DNA from: Bacillota bacterium
GTDB lineage: Bacteria > Bacillota > Desulfotomaculia > Desulfotomaculales > VENG01
Direction of reading: 5' to 3'
DNA: 64,000 nt
Assembly: GCA_009711705.1 (NCBI GenBank)
Contig: VENG01000024.1
Span: forward strand, 1 to 64,000
This document shows positions 1 through 10,041 of the stretch, piece by piece. The translations under genes and the position numbers were made by a program. The notes under the pieces are model-generated. The model did not search any database and had not been told where the DNA came from. It saw nothing but the letters and a program-made list of their open reading frames with translations. Numbering within the stretch: the first letter of the stretch is position 1; every line of letters begins with the position of its first letter.

Positions 1-155
1 AGAATGTGCTATTGTGCAAATGGCTATTATCAATTACCGGATTTATGTGCAAGATTATCATGGTTGGCAGACATTCTATGCCGGTTGTTTGTGAAAAACG
101 GATGCCGTTTTAATTTGCAAAATCACAGCAGGTCCGCTAAGTATGCTGCAAATGT

Positions 156-1851
156 GTTTCAATTCCTTATAGGTAGGCTACAAGCGGAAGTAAAACAGTT
201 AAAGACAAGAAACAAGGAAAGTTTCAATTCCTTATAGGTAGGCTACAAGCTTGGAAGCGTTATGCTGAAATTAGAAAGGATGTATTTGTTTCAATTCCTT
301 ATAGGTAGGCTACAAGCGTTGAAGGTGACTAGGGATCAGGTGGTGAGGGGGGAGTTTCAATTCCTTATAGGTAGGCTACAAGCTTACACCGCTTTACCCC
401 ACGGGGTTCGCCTCCCTCTTGTTTCAATTCCTTATAGGTAGGCTACAAGCGCCCGTGAACTGCATTAACTCAATGTCGCTGAGTTGTTTCAATTCCTTAT
501 AGGTAGGCTACAAGCTTGTACCCCTCCTGGGCAACATCTGTACCTACCCTGAGTTTCAATTCCTTATAGGTAGGCTACAAGCAATTTATGGAAATTAAAC
601 AAGAGGTTTTAGATTTACGTTTCAATTCCTTATAGGTAGGCTACAAGCGTTGTGACGTGAAAACTAATAAAAGAGTTGTTGGAAGTTTCAATTCCTTATA
701 GGTAGGCTACAAGCTTACATTGCCGCAATCCTTATACTCTGCACCATCAAGAGTTTCAATTCCTTATAGGTAGGCTACAAGCGGCACAATGCTATATTGG
801 GCCAGGCCCTGGACTTTCATGTTTCAATTCCTTATAGGTAGGCTACAAGCTACAAAACTCTATTCACTTCCACCTTGCCAACTGGTTGTTTCAATTCCTT
901 ATAGGTAGGCTACAAGCCACAGAAAGACCATGTCAATTCATGGATGGTGACGTGTTTCAATTCCTTATAGGTAGGCTACAAGCACAGAAACTTGGTATGT
1001 GGTTCCTGGTTGTAGGCCGGGTTTCAATTCCTTATAGGTAGGCTACAAGCTTTGCTTTTGATTGGTCTGTATATGATGAATCTGCTGGTTTCAATTCCTT
1101 ATAGGTAGGCTACAAGCGTATTAAGTCCAACATGCTGCAATGCTCTCCCGCATATGTTTCAATTCCTTATAGGTAGGCTACAAGCTGGATATGTATAACA
1201 AAATTGTCGGTATTGTAGGTGAGTTTCAATTCCTTATAGGTAGGCTACAAGCTCAATACAAATCTTTTCCCACATTAGGCACGTCTCCTGTTTCAATTCC
1301 TTATAGGTAGGCTACAAGCGCTGAATCTACAGTCAAATTAGACGGTGTGCCTGATAGTTTCAATTCCTTATAGGTAGGCTACAAGCGCAGGAAGTTATCA
1401 TTGAACCTAGTATCACAGGTGTGTTTCAATTCCTTATAGGTAGGCTACAAGCTTACCCAAAGTCAAGGTAGTACAATCCGTGAGTTATAGTTTCAATTCC
1501 TTATAGGTAGGCTACAAGCGTACCCGTTGGGCGCGTGGTCAATGGCAAGTTCTCTTGTTTCAATTCCTTATAGGTAGGCTACAAGCTTTGGACCGACCAT
1601 TACCAGAGACTACTACAGAGATGTTTCAATTCCTTATAGGTAGGCTACAAGCCATATAACGACGCGATTTTCAAGCCTTGGGCAAGCAGTGTTTCAATTC
1701 CTTATAGGTAGGCTACAAGCTTTAAATGCCGACTTGAAACCAATCCAATTTGAGATGTTTCAATTCCTTATAGGTAGGCTACAAGCGTACGAGTCCACCA
1801 ATGATAACTGTAGCTGTCCGGGTTTCAATTCCTTATAGGTAGGCTACAAGC
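156..1851 (-). CRISPR. CRISPR array 1 (type I-B), 26 repeats / 25 spacers
   Basis: Twenty-six identical 30-bp repeats, the first at 156-185 and the last at 1822-1851, are separated by unique spacers of 35-38 bp. On the plus strand each repeat begins GTTTCAATTCC and ends GGCTACAAGC. Read on the minus strand the repeat ends in ATTGAAAC, the usual 8-nt 5' handle of type I-A/I-B crRNA, so the array is transcribed leftward from a leader at its right end next to cas2. Even the leader-distal repeat at 156 is intact. Beyond it, 1-155 holds no further repeat; a weak AAAACGG/CCGTTTT hairpin at 95-111 followed by T residues on the minus strand could terminate the transcript. Targets of the spacers cannot be judged from the sequence alone. 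Confidence 0.98.
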
Positions 1852-2024
1852 CCGATTTTTTCGCATGTTTTAATTGTCTTTTTCCATTTTTGCAGCAAAA
1901 TCATGCATCAAACAAGCATATATGCTGATTTCTATGATTTATAGCCAAAATTTACTCAAAAACATACCGTTTTTTCCGTCGCCCCCCGGGGGTTTTTGCA
2001 CCATTGGGGGGCGACGGAAAAATT
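1852..2024 (-). promoter_or_regulatory. Leader of CRISPR array 1
   Basis: An AT-rich stretch lies between the last repeat of array 1 and the cas2 stop codon. It aligns over its whole length with 12338-12510, the equivalent region of array 2. It should contain the promoter for pre-crRNA on the minus strand and the integration signals used by Cas1-Cas2. I could not fix a convincing -35/-10 pair. Its distal part holds a strong dyad listed separately. Confidence 0.85.
1971..2022. repeat. GC-rich dyad between cas2 and leader 1
   Basis: A perfect inverted repeat has 17-bp arms at 1971-1987 and 2006-2022 and an 18-bp loop containing GGGGGTTTTTGCACC. The right arm ends two bases before the TAA triplet of cas2 (2025-2027, read on the minus strand). 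On either strand the T-run lies 5' of the stem and the A-run 3' of it, so it lacks the layout of an intrinsic terminator. A related dyad occurs at the same place by array 2 (12457-12508) and in a third decayed CRISPR locus (24476-24513). Its role is unknown. A cruciform or RNA hairpin that marks the outer leader border, or terminates or protects the cas mRNA, is possible. Confidence 0.85.
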
Positions 2025-2288
2025 TTACAGGAAAATATCCTGACCACCTTTCTCTATGCCCATTATTTCGCGACTTGAATACTGCAAGGATCTGAACACA
2101 TATATAATCACGGAATCTTCCTCGTCATTGATGATACTACGGAGTTCTGCCTTTAGTTTATGGAAATTGGCTTTGGATATTTCACCTTCTAGCACAGAAT
2201 TCTGCACCCAATGCAAGTATTTCCTGGAGGTTTTTAAGACCTTTACCACTCTTTTTACATTTACATCATATACCAGAATTACAAACAT
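2025..2288 (-). CDS. cas2: CRISPR-associated endoribonuclease/adaptation protein Cas2
   Basis: This 87-aa protein starts MFVILVYDV, the ferredoxin-like first strand of Cas2 with its conserved aspartate. It is followed by the usual amphipathic helix and a C-terminal strand rich in I/V/F. Cas2 dimers bridge two Cas1 dimers in the spacer integration complex. I chose the ATG at 2288 because AAAGGTGG stands about nine bases upstream; a GTG three codons earlier is also open. It is the last gene of the cas operon, 18 bases after cas1, and its stop lies against the dyad that opens the leader. A degenerate second copy lies at 12511-12710. Confidence 0.96.
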   Translation of the reverse strand: MFVILVYDVNVKRVVKVLKTSRKYLHWVQNSVLEGEISKANFHKLKAELRSIINDEEDSVIIYVFRSLQYSSREIMGIEKGGQDIFL

Positions 2289-2306
2289 GTCTACCACCTT
2301 TGCTCT

Positions 2307-3299
2307 TTACCACTGTGCTATGAATGGCTCATAAAACTTTTCCCCGATCAAGTGTTTTTCCAACTTATATAGCTCCAAGCGAATAATCCTCCTGTAGGAG
2401 ACCGGCCTTCCGATTCCTTTATGTTTAATAGTTGTCTTCAATTTTGCATCCAGTTCCTGCACAAAGGTTTTCCGGGCGCGGTCTTTCATCATTATGCCTT
2501 CGCCTTCTTCTTCAAAGTCATTGACAGTTATCATTTTCTTGCCCAATACGCTAAATATCACCCTGTCCACAATAATGGGCTTGAATATTTCCGCAAGGTC
2601 CAGGTTCAGCGAAAATCTGCGGAAATTTGTGGCGTGCAAATAACCTATGCGTGGATCCAGGTGGGTTCTGTAGATTTCGCTTAACACTATGGTATACATC
2701 AAGCTATTGCCGAAACTTATCAGGGTATTTAAATGGTTTCTGGGTGGACGCCTGGACCGTTCTTCAAAGGGAAAATCGGGGTTTCGGGTAATTATGTCAA
2801 AAACCCTGTAGTACCTGTCTCTGATGTTTCCCTCGGCAGCCATTAACCGGCTGATATCATGGCAGTCGTCCAGAGACATGATTACTTCATCTACCCTGTT
2901 AAGGGTTTCTGATATGCCTCCCACGCGATTATTATAATACCGCAGTACTTGCCGAATGTTCCTGGCGGCGCCGCTGACAAACTGCCTGGCAATGCGGATA
3001 CGCTCTTCTTCATCCAGGTAATGCTCAGCCTGCTTCAGAATCATATGCCCGGAATTTAGGTGCTCACGAGGATAAAAACTACCCATGTAGTAACCGTAAT
3101 AACTGAAATAATGAATGATAATTTCTTTCTGGGAGGCAAACTCCAGGAATTTTTTATTCAGGGAGACCTCCCCAAAAACCATTAATTCTCCCACATCTTC
3201 AACTGGAAGATACTTTTTTTGTTCTTCCGATTCAAAATACAGCGTATTACCTTTTCGCTTTAGTTGTCCGTCATTAAAAATGTAAATGGTCTTTTTCAA
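2307..3299 (-). CDS. cas1: CRISPR-associated integrase Cas1 (type I-B)
   Basis: This 330-aa protein carries the Cas1 fold: a beta-rich N-terminus (KKTIYIFNDGQLKRKGNTL) and a helical C-terminal integrase domain. The metal-binding residues appear as Glu in AAEGNIRDRYYR, His in YLHATNFRRFS and the acidic NLDLAEIFKP segment. It inserts spacers at the leader-repeat junction together with Cas2. The frame stays open 30 codons further upstream, but that part overlaps cas4. The TTG at 3299 is preceded by AAAGGGGGGA and gives the canonical N-terminus, so I start there. That leaves 13 bases after the cas4 stop. Translational coupling with cas4 and cas2 is likely. Confidence 0.96.
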   Translation of the reverse strand: MKKTIYIFNDGQLKRKGNTLYFESEEQKKYLPVEDVGELMVFGEVSLNKKFLEFASQKEIIIHYFSYYGYYMGSFYPREHLNSGHMILKQAEHYLDEEERIRIARQFVSGAARNIRQVLRYYNNRVGGISETLNRVDEVIMSLDDCHDISRLMAAEGNIRDRYYRVFDIITRNPDFPFEERSRRPPRNHLNTLISFGNSLMYTIVLSEIYRTHLDPRIGYLHATNFRRFSLNLDLAEIFKPIIVDRVIFSVLGKKMITVNDFEEEGEGIMMKDRARKTFVQELDAKLKTTIKHKGIGRPVSYRRIIRLELYKLEKHLIGEKFYEPFIAQW

Positions 3300-3312
3300 A
3301 AAAGTCCCCCCT

Positions 3313-3819
3313 TTACGACCAGCAAAACTCAGCATAGGCACAATTTCGGCATATCTGTTTCTTTTCAGCTTCAGGGGGAATAGAATCATAAATGATTCTC
3401 AAAATATCCCTTTTGGCCTCTAATAAGTTATCTATTAACTCATCAGTTAACTCTACCAGCTCCCGCCTTTTCTCCTTTGGGAAAAGAAGTTCCCCCCTTG
3501 CTTTTATTCCTTTTTGAGACAATTCCCACAGGTAAAAGGCCAGCTGCATTTTTGCACTTTTGATATGCTTACTGCTTTTCTTTACTTCGGCCACTACCAG
3601 TCCATGCCTGTCTTTTCTCACTACATCAAACTTCATATGGCCAAAAGCTATTTCTTTTTTCTCTCTGCCGTAGGACTGCTCGGCAAAAAAACGACCCAGG
3701 ATCACATTGGTATCGTCCTGGTCAGCAGTGATTTGCCGCCCCATAAGCCATACTTCTCGCTTACAAACGTAGTAGTACCATATGAGGGTACCGCCTACAT
3801 TTATCTCATTATCCGGCAC
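3313..3819 (-). CDS. cas4: CRISPR-associated exonuclease Cas4
   Basis: This 168-aa RecB-family nuclease has its four iron-sulfur cysteines at about C19 (YYYVCKREVW) and C157, C160 and C166 (CRNCAYAEFC). The nuclease motif GLVVAEVKKSS lies in the middle. Cas4 trims prespacers and enforces PAM and orientation choice during adaptation, working with the Cas1 encoded directly downstream. Start is GTG at 3819, nine bases after GGGAGGAG. Length and gene position (cas3-cas4-cas1-cas2) are standard for subtype I-B. Confidence 0.95.
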   Translation of the reverse strand: MPDNEINVGGTLIWYYYVCKREVWLMGRQITADQDDTNVILGRFFAEQSYGREKKEIAFGHMKFDVVRKDRHGLVVAEVKKSSKHIKSAKMQLAFYLWELSQKGIKARGELLFPKEKRRELVELTDELIDNLLEAKRDILRIIYDSIPPEAEKKQICRNCAYAEFCWS

Positions 3820-3848
3820 AAGGAACTCCTCCCGTCATACAGCATTAA

Positions 3849-6254
3849 CTAAAAGAAACAGGCAGAACAATCTTCACTCGCCTTCCCACTTAAGTGTGCA
3901 AGCCCTGTCTCATCTGAGTAGCTACCTGGATCCGCTAGCCGGGGAATAGGTGCATCACCGAGGGATGCTGCTAATTCAACCGCCATATTATCATTCACCG
4001 GCACCGTAAAATACTGCAGCAGTGTCATAAAACGTTTCCGGTCTATAAATCCGAGTTGCAAATGTTTCCTTTCAACAAAAGATTCATAAAGCTCTTCTAT
4101 CCCGCCGGGTGCAAACCGGTATAATTGCTGTCGGACTCCATCATCCAAGTAATCTTCCCCCCAGGGCGTAAAAAGACTTATCTGTGAGATGTCTGCCCCA
4201 AAGGGGCTCTTTCCCGAAATAACGGACCAGTTGCCGCAGGCTGCGTCAACAAGCCCATCCAGCACCGCTGTATGAGTATTACGCGCAAAGCTATTGCTAT
4301 AGAATTCCTGGACAACCCCGGTTGTTAGCGGCTCATCCCATGAGGGACGACTTAAAATGCACCGGTCGGTTTCTTCTCGGGATATGGCTGACCGATACAC
4401 ATATTGACGAGTATTATTCTCACCATCACGGAGGAATAAAAATACAATCACCTCTGCCTTTTCTCCCTCAGCATGTCTGTTTGCCCTTCCTGCAGCCTGA
4501 GCAATGGAAGGCATAACCGGCAGAGCCCGCATCAGGACACGAAAACTAAGGTCAACCCCGGCTTCCAGAACCTGGGTGCATATCACCACCACGGGCTTTC
4601 GGTCATAAAGCCTGGCTGCAATCTCCTTTATCCTGTTTGCCTTATGCAGAGGAGTCATACAACCGGAAAGGTAATAACAGCAAACACCCTCGGGTACCAC
4701 TTCTTTAACCTGTTTAAAAACCAGCGCAGCATCACGGATGGTGTTCATAACTACGGCCACTGAGTTAACTTTACTGATTTTATCCAGCACCATTTGAGCC
4801 ACCCCATCCTGATCCAGCGGTTCTTGCAAGGTGTTTACGTGGTACCGGTTAGGGATTTTAAATTTAGGGGCTAAGGCAACCAACTCCCGGGGAAGACCAA
4901 AATCTGCAGGTGGGAGGGTGGCCGTAGTAAACACCACCTGCAGGTCAAATTCCTCAGCTGCTGCAGCAAGCATATGCAGGAATAAGTTCCAGACCGCCCC
5001 ATCTATAATTTGAGGCTCATCAATTATTACAAATGCTCTTTCTAGGCCTTTTAGCCGCATAGCCTGCTGTGAACGCCTGGGAAATAGGGCCCTGAAAAGT
5101 TGATTAAATGTTGTTGTTATTACCGGTGCTGCCTGCCAGGACTCCAAAGCAAGATAAAAGGCTTCCTCTGAACTACTTTCCGGCACGCTTTGCTCCATTA
5201 TAGAGAGATGATGGTGCTGTACTACGTCCAGCCCGGTACTAGCCCGGATTTCTGAGGTAGCCTGAGACAGTATGGAAAGGTAGGGTGCAACATAGATAAT
5301 CTTTTGTGCTTTCCCCTCGGCACAGGCAGCAAGCGACAGCCTTAATGCTGTCAATGTTTTTCCTAGACCGGTAGGCAGTAACAAACTAAAGAATCGCTCG
5401 TTTTTATTACCGGCGTAGTTACTAAAAACCGTGTCCTGCAGCCACTGCCGCAGGGCCACTAATTTTGGCGATGCTCCCCCCGAACGCAACATTTCTTCCT
5501 TTTTGGATTTACAGAGACTGACTAAACTATCATGAGCCCGCCGTGCATCTTCAGTAGACAAAAAGACTGGCTGCAGGTTTGCGGCATGATATCGGTCTGC
5601 TGCAATTAGGCCCGCCGTAGTAGAGCGCAGGGCATCCCCTGCAGCGCCCGGATACTTGTTTCTTTCCTTCTCCAATTTGCGCCTGGTAAAACCAGGGAGG
5701 TTATAATGCCAACGTTCCCAGGCTAAAGGAAATTCCTCAAGCCAGTCCTTAAACTGGGTTACATCGGGTTTACACTCAGGAATATGGCTTGATACAAAAT
5801 CAAGCAGTCCATCAATGTCGAGGTTGTCAAAATAATCCGGGGTCAGAGTGTTTGCCCAGGGAACTTCGTCAGTAATGTCTTCCAGGGTTCCATGATGGTC
5901 GTATATATCTCTGGCCAGCCTCATGATGAGCAGCTGACATAATTTTAACTGTGCTCCTCGTGGCTTCCACCTTTTCATCAAATAGTCACCACAATAACAA
6001 AATAACGCGGCCCCTGCAGGGGAGTGCGCCGGGCCCTTCCGCCGCTTATCCTCCGGGGTGTTGATATATTTTTGCCAGCCGGCATGTGCCTTACCGGCAT
6101 CATGCACCAGTCCGGCAATGAACCTCAATTCTTCTTCATTTTCCCCGCCGGGTGTGCCCCACCCGAAAGCCACAGCCTCCAGGTGTTCAACCAGGGGGTA
6201 CAAGTCACTATTATCTGCAGGTCTTGCAATGCACTCTTGTAGAGGAGTTACCAC
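3849..6254 (-). CDS. cas3: CRISPR-associated helicase-nuclease Cas3 (HD domain)
   Basis: This 801-aa protein combines an N-terminal HD nuclease with an SF2 helicase. HD residues are H24, H51-D52 ([12 protein letters not shown]) and the HSPAG and DHHG segments. Helicase motifs are LPTGLGKT (293-300), the motif II variant DEPQ (412-415), TTATLP (about 443-448), [11 protein letters not shown] (about 561-571) and QAAGRANRH (586-594). Cas3 is recruited by DNA-bound Cascade and degrades the target strand 3' to 5'. It starts with GTG and overlaps the end of cas5 by seven bases. All catalytic motifs appear intact, which argues for a working interference system. Confidence 0.97.
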   Translation of the reverse strand: MVTPLQECIARPADNSDLYPLVEHLEAVAFGWGTPGGENEEELRFIAGLVHDAGKAHAGWQKYINTPEDKRRKGPAHSPAGAALFCYCGDYLMKRWKPRGAQLKLCQLLIMRLARDIYDHHGTLEDITDEVPWANTLTPDYFDNLDIDGLLDFVSSHIPECKPDVTQFKDWLEEFPLAWERWHYNLPGFTRRKLEKERNKYPGAAGDALRSTTAGLIAADRYHAANLQPVFLSTEDARRAHDSLVSLCKSKKEEMLRSGGASPKLVALRQWLQDTVFSNYAGNKNERFFSLLLPTGLGKTLTALRLSLAACAEGKAQKIIYVAPYLSILSQATSEIRASTGLDVVQHHHLSIMEQSVPESSSEEAFYLALESWQAAPVITTTFNQLFRALFPRRSQQAMRLKGLERAFVIIDEPQIIDGAVWNLFLHMLAAAAEEFDLQVVFTTATLPPADFGLPRELVALAPKFKIPNRYHVNTLQEPLDQDGVAQMVLDKISKVNSVAVVMNTIRDAALVFKQVKEVVPEGVCCYYLSGCMTPLHKANRIKEIAARLYDRKPVVVICTQVLEAGVDLSFRVLMRALPVMPSIAQAAGRANRHAEGEKAEVIVFLFLRDGENNTRQYVYRSAISREETDRCILSRPSWDEPLTTGVVQEFYSNSFARNTHTAVLDGLVDAACGNWSVISGKSPFGADISQISLFTPWGEDYLDDGVRQQLYRFAPGGIEELYESFVERKHLQLGFIDRKRFMTLLQYFTVPVNDNMAVELAASLGDAPIPRLADPGSYSDETGLAHLSGKASEDCSACFF

Positions 6255-6952
6255 AGGCAGACCACCTCTTGCTCATCGATACTGCAAAATCGAAAAGGCT
6301 TTTGTTGTAGGCTACTGCCTTTTGCTTCAAACACAATAGGCTTACCGGATGTTTCATAGATTATATTGACAGTCCCACGGAAGCGCCGGTTACCCAAATA
6401 TTCATAGTGCATACCCCCTACCCTGCCGTACTGAGATCCATCTGTTGGTATTAGATTTTCAATTGCATGGCTGGGGATAACAGTCTTACATTTTAATTCA
6501 TTACCTGGTTCCGGGTTAAGTTCTTCTGCTTCCAAGTAATGGACAAACCTAGGAAATGTTAGGCAGTAAGCACTGCCCATATAAGTATGATAATGGCTTT
6601 GCCCTTTTCGAAGCATGTCATACAGTTTTTCCAGGTGGTCACCTGTATAGTAGACTCTATAGCCGGGTCTGACCACCAGTTCTATGGAAGTTGGCCGATT
6701 AAAAGTACTGGCGGCCTCCCCCAACCAACCTTTACCCAGCATGGACATTTCCTGTGCGGAAGTTTGGACCGGATGAAGAAGCCCCACCCCGGCCCAGTTC
6801 TCTCCGGTAAGGCGATCGAGTCCTAGGATGGAAGCTATTAGACCCTGTAGCACCGTCCTGGTTATGAATGGGTAAGTGGCATGTGTCCCGGTGGTGTCAG
6901 GCCGGCGGAAATGGCCTAGTTCTGCTTTTAGATCGAACACAAGTAGTTTCAC
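6248..6952 (-). CDS. cas5: Cascade subunit Cas5 (type I-B)
   Basis: This 234-aa RAMP protein has the typical Cas5 opening [20 protein letters not shown], followed by a segment ([20 protein letters not shown]) that matches the conserved N-terminal helix of Cas5. In Cascade, Cas5 caps the 5' handle of the crRNA and contacts Cas8 and Cas7. It starts with GTG at 6952 behind GGGGTGAAGCA. The order cas7-cas5-cas3 is diagnostic for I-B. The C-terminus overlaps the cas3 start, suggesting coupled translation. Confidence 0.93.
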   Translation of the reverse strand: MKLLVFDLKAELGHFRRPDTTGTHATYPFITRTVLQGLIASILGLDRLTGENWAGVGLLHPVQTSAQEMSMLGKGWLGEAASTFNRPTSIELVVRPGYRVYYTGDHLEKLYDMLRKGQSHYHTYMGSAYCLTFPRFVHYLEAEELNPEPGNELKCKTVIPSHAIENLIPTDGSQYGRVGGMHYEYLGNRRFRGTVNIIYETSGKPIVFEAKGSSLQQKPFRFCSIDEQEVVCLW

Positions 6953-6989
6953 TGCTTCACCCCGCTTTCAATATCTAGCCCTTATGCCT

Positions 6990-7952
6990 TTAATCCAGCT
7001 CATTTCGCTCCCCCGGTAGGCTTCCTGACATTTTAAGCCCCGGGTGCACCCAGTACCGCACGTGAGCTATCTTTTTCTTATTCTTAGCAATTATCTCTTC
7101 AAGCCCCGAGACGTCCAGTTCCACCTCGGAAAGGTTTGTTGGCGGGGTTCCTCCCGTCCAGGCCTCTCGCCCCGGCTTAACAGTGACAAAATCTTCCAGG
7201 TACCCGATACGGAAAAAGGGATCTTTATATTCCACGTGCATCATCAAAAGGGGTTGTTGCATTCCGCGCCCTCTCGCCTGACGGTGCTGAGTACCTTTCC
7301 ACAGGGCCTCTAGTAACAGGTCTACGTCATCTTTATCCATACCTGTGTCTTCGGCAATATTGGCATTTACTACGGCAGGCATGGCAAAAACGGCAAAGGG
7401 AAGGGTATACGTCGTCCAGATGGTGCCCTGTTTGTTCCCCTGCTGCTCACCTGCATCATCCACTTTAATGTCTTTACCGGGCATCACCACAGTGCCCTGG
7501 ACATACTTAGTCTCTGCCGGGTGCAGCGAGTGAGCCCACCCGAACTGGACCGGGCCAGTTTGATTAAAGCTTTCTTTACCTACACTATAAACTGCTCCAA
7601 AAACTCTCATATCAAAGGTGGAGGCCATAAGGTCATCACGCTTGTTTTTTGAAGCCTTCCTTTTAACTATATCTAAAATACCCTCAGCCAATTTTTGTCT
7701 GCCCAACAATTTTCCATCCTCTGTACGCTCCTGCCGACAAAAGACAAAATTGCGCTGATTCTTACCCCCATCCGGATACCTGGCCAGCACAAAGTCCCTT
7801 ACATCCCGCTTAATACTTACATCCGATAGTGAAATACGTCCATCATCTTCACCGAATAAACGCCTGGCATCACTTTCATTTAACGGATCACGGTTAGGTA
7901 TTCCGTCTTTGACACATTTTACAAATAATATTTCACCACTGTTTATACTCAA
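6990..7952 (-). CDS. cas7: Cascade backbone subunit Cas7 (Csh2 family)
   Basis: The N-terminus reads INSGEILFVKCVKDGIPNRD, the Csh2/Cas7 RRM-like first strand with the PNxDP-type motif. The rest shows the family's conserved core, for example the FDMRVFGAVYS segment and a C-terminal strand with HVRYWVHPGL. Several copies of Cas7 coat the spacer part of the crRNA. The frame is open 17 codons further upstream, but TTG at 7952 follows AAGGGAGG at good spacing and yields the canonical N-terminus (320 aa). It sits 23 bases after cas8b. Confidence 0.95.
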   Translation of the reverse strand: MSINSGEILFVKCVKDGIPNRDPLNESDARRLFGEDDGRISLSDVSIKRDVRDFVLARYPDGGKNQRNFVFCRQERTEDGKLLGRQKLAEGILDIVKRKASKNKRDDLMASTFDMRVFGAVYSVGKESFNQTGPVQFGWAHSLHPAETKYVQGTVVMPGKDIKVDDAGEQQGNKQGTIWTTYTLPFAVFAMPAVVNANIAEDTGMDKDDVDLLLEALWKGTQHRQARGRGMQQPLLMMHVEYKDPFFRIGYLEDFVTVKPGREAWTGGTPPTNLSEVELDVSGLEEIIAKNKKKIAHVRYWVHPGLKMSGSLPGERNELD

Positions 7953-7975
7953 TAGAAAAGCCTCCCTTAAAATGT

Positions 7976-9988
7976 TTATTTGGCAAGGGCATAACCGGCC
8001 CAAAAAGCCGCCATAAAGGCATCTCTTTCCTTATGCGTTTCATTCTTTAAACGGCTGTATTCCATTAACACTACTGCAAAGCGCTGCCTGAGGTCATCTG
8101 AAATCTTCATGTTCAACTTACGGGCATACTCATCCATGCGCGAAAGTGCCCTTTTCCAGATCACGTCAGGTGTAAGACTGCTACCAAATGTCATTACACG
8201 GTGTTTTAAAAAATCATTTCCGTTACTGGCATGCCAATACTGGCGAGCAAAAAGACGCACCAGATGCCCGGCGGCAAAACCCAGTTCTTCCGGGTCATTA
8301 ATCACAATTTCATTCATTGGCCCTTCGGCCACCATACCCTGAAACTCCCTCCAGTCTCTCATCCACTCATAACCCCCGTTTCCAGTTTCCAATGCTACTG
8401 CATCGCTATATTTTTTTAAAAATTCCGAAAAGGAAAGGTAAAATACTACCTCGGACCGCAGTTCATGAAAGCCGTCGGGCAGCTTACGAGATAATTCATT
8501 CATCCGCCCGGATACATTTGACAGGAATGGCCTGCGGGAAATATTCCCCCGGTGCATGACCGTGCTCAGCATCTTCCAAGTGTAGGGAGCTCCGTAAGCC
8601 GTGGTCAACAGGTATGGTAGAGAACTGTAACGCCTTTTCAGAAACCCCTGATACTTTTCTGAAACTTCGTACTGCAGAGATGCAGCCAGATCCACGGCAA
8701 AGTCGCTTATATTACCAGTTATCTCCTTTAATTGCCTGGCCACGGACGGCATAACGTCCTCAACAGTGGCCCGCAAATGAATATCGCCCCGTCCGGCATC
8801 TCCTGAATAATACATGATGGTAAGTCGGTATTCATCGGCATCCATCTCTTGCGGCAGGAACATTTCAAACCCGGTAAGATCACCTAAGTGAACGTCCATT
8901 TTGTTTCCCCGTGGCTTTCTGCCTAACATCGTTCTAACTCCGTCTATAAAACCCAATCGATCATCTTCGTCCTCCAGAAAATTATCCAATATGGGTAGGG
9001 CATAGGCGCAGCCTGCTACACTTTCGGGGTTTCCTCTACGGGACATTTCTTTACCTGCAGCCGATGCTGACGGGGAAAACAATTCTTTGGTCAACCAATA
9101 GTCCAGAGGTTTAGTTAACTTATTAAAAAGGTTGGCTCCATAAGTTAGGGCCCCGTAGCACGCCGGGCAAAGTGCTATTGTTTCTACCAGTTCTTCTGGT
9201 TTCATTGACACAGGCAAAGGGCATTTCCAGGTGGGAGTGAACCAGCGCCAGGCCTTACAATAGGATGAAACAACCCTGTCTTCGTGTCCGCAAAAATAAC
9301 ATACTACCTCTCCGCCTTCCCGTTCACCCATCTCAGCCCCCTCGGCCAGCTTTGCTTCCCAGAACCTTTCCTTGACTAATTCCAGGTCCGCCACTAAATG
9401 TTTGCCCTTGTGCATAACACTTGGGCCTAAATAACTGCGAGAGCTGTCGCCTAAAGGCATGGTCTCATGTAACTGAAAAGGACCGTCTTTTTCCAGTACA
9501 GCCAGTACAATCAGGCCGAGCAACTTAGTTTCTTTATAGACCTTTGAGGTAATTTCATGCAGCTTGTTAGCGATTTCATCGATTTGAGCCTCTGTTAATT
9601 CCACTGCAATTGTTCTATTTAAACGCCCGTAAAGATATTTTTTTACTTCTTCCGCTTCTTTGGTAAAAGCTTGGAAATGCTTATCATACACCAAATAGGA
9701 AGGTATGCCATAGCGTCCTTGTGGTTTTAACGGGTTACCGGACGGAATGACAAATGGTGTTCCCATGGCACGGTCAACATCCTGCACGAAAACTTCCTTT
9801 TTACTTTCGGGTGATTGTAGCTGGTATTCTCCCCATTCCTGTACGGGAAGCGCTTCAATTTTCACCTCGGCTTCCAGTAAGTTAATTTCAACTACAAATA
9901 CATTGGCCAGGAAACCCTTGGCGTTTACGGCAGCAACATCAGACACCTGCCGCAATATTTCGCCCGGGGATATCCCCCCTTCCACCAT
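7976..9988 (-). CDS. cas8b: Cascade large subunit Cas8b (Csh1 family)
   Basis: A protein of 670 aa or slightly more, at the position and of the size of Csh1/Cas8b, between cas6 and cas7. A zinc-finger-like block is visible near residues 230-285: CYFCG, then SSYCKAW, WKCPLP and CPACYG. Cas8b recognises the PAM and helps to load Cas3. The ATG at 9988 has a poor ribosome binding site. The frame continues upstream to a CTG at 10024 that lies seven bases after GGGAGG and would add LIESLIRLGRP, which looks like a genuine Csh1 N-terminus. I therefore suspect a CTG (or ATA) start at 10016-10024. The assignment to Cas8b rests on context plus the finger, not on a catalytic motif. Confidence 0.92.
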   Translation of the reverse strand: MVEGGISPGEILRQVSDVAAVNAKGFLANVFVVEINLLEAEVKIEALPVQEWGEYQLQSPESKKEVFVQDVDRAMGTPFVIPSGNPLKPQGRYGIPSYLVYDKHFQAFTKEAEEVKKYLYGRLNRTIAVELTEAQIDEIANKLHEITSKVYKETKLLGLIVLAVLEKDGPFQLHETMPLGDSSRSYLGPSVMHKGKHLVADLELVKERFWEAKLAEGAEMGEREGGEVVCYFCGHEDRVVSSYCKAWRWFTPTWKCPLPVSMKPEELVETIALCPACYGALTYGANLFNKLTKPLDYWLTKELFSPSASAAGKEMSRRGNPESVAGCAYALPILDNFLEDEDDRLGFIDGVRTMLGRKPRGNKMDVHLGDLTGFEMFLPQEMDADEYRLTIMYYSGDAGRGDIHLRATVEDVMPSVARQLKEITGNISDFAVDLAASLQYEVSEKYQGFLKRRYSSLPYLLTTAYGAPYTWKMLSTVMHRGNISRRPFLSNVSGRMNELSRKLPDGFHELRSEVVFYLSFSEFLKKYSDAVALETGNGGYEWMRDWREFQGMVAEGPMNEIVINDPEELGFAAGHLVRLFARQYWHASNGNDFLKHRVMTFGSSLTPDVIWKRALSRMDEYARKLNMKISDDLRQRFAVVLMEYSRLKNETHKERDAFMAAFWAGYALAK

Positions 9989-10041
9989 AGGCCTGCCCAG
10001 CCTGATTAGACTCTCTATTAACAGTTAAATCCCTCCCTTCA

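Noticed and set aside
1971..2022. Intrinsic terminator of the cas operon
   Set aside because: The T-run lies before the stem and the A-run after it on both strands, so the RNA lacks the U-tract that follows a terminator stem.
2307..3389. Longer cas1 starting at 3389
   Set aside because: The first 30 codons overlap cas4; the TTG at 3299 with AAAGGGGGGA gives the canonical Cas1 N-terminus.
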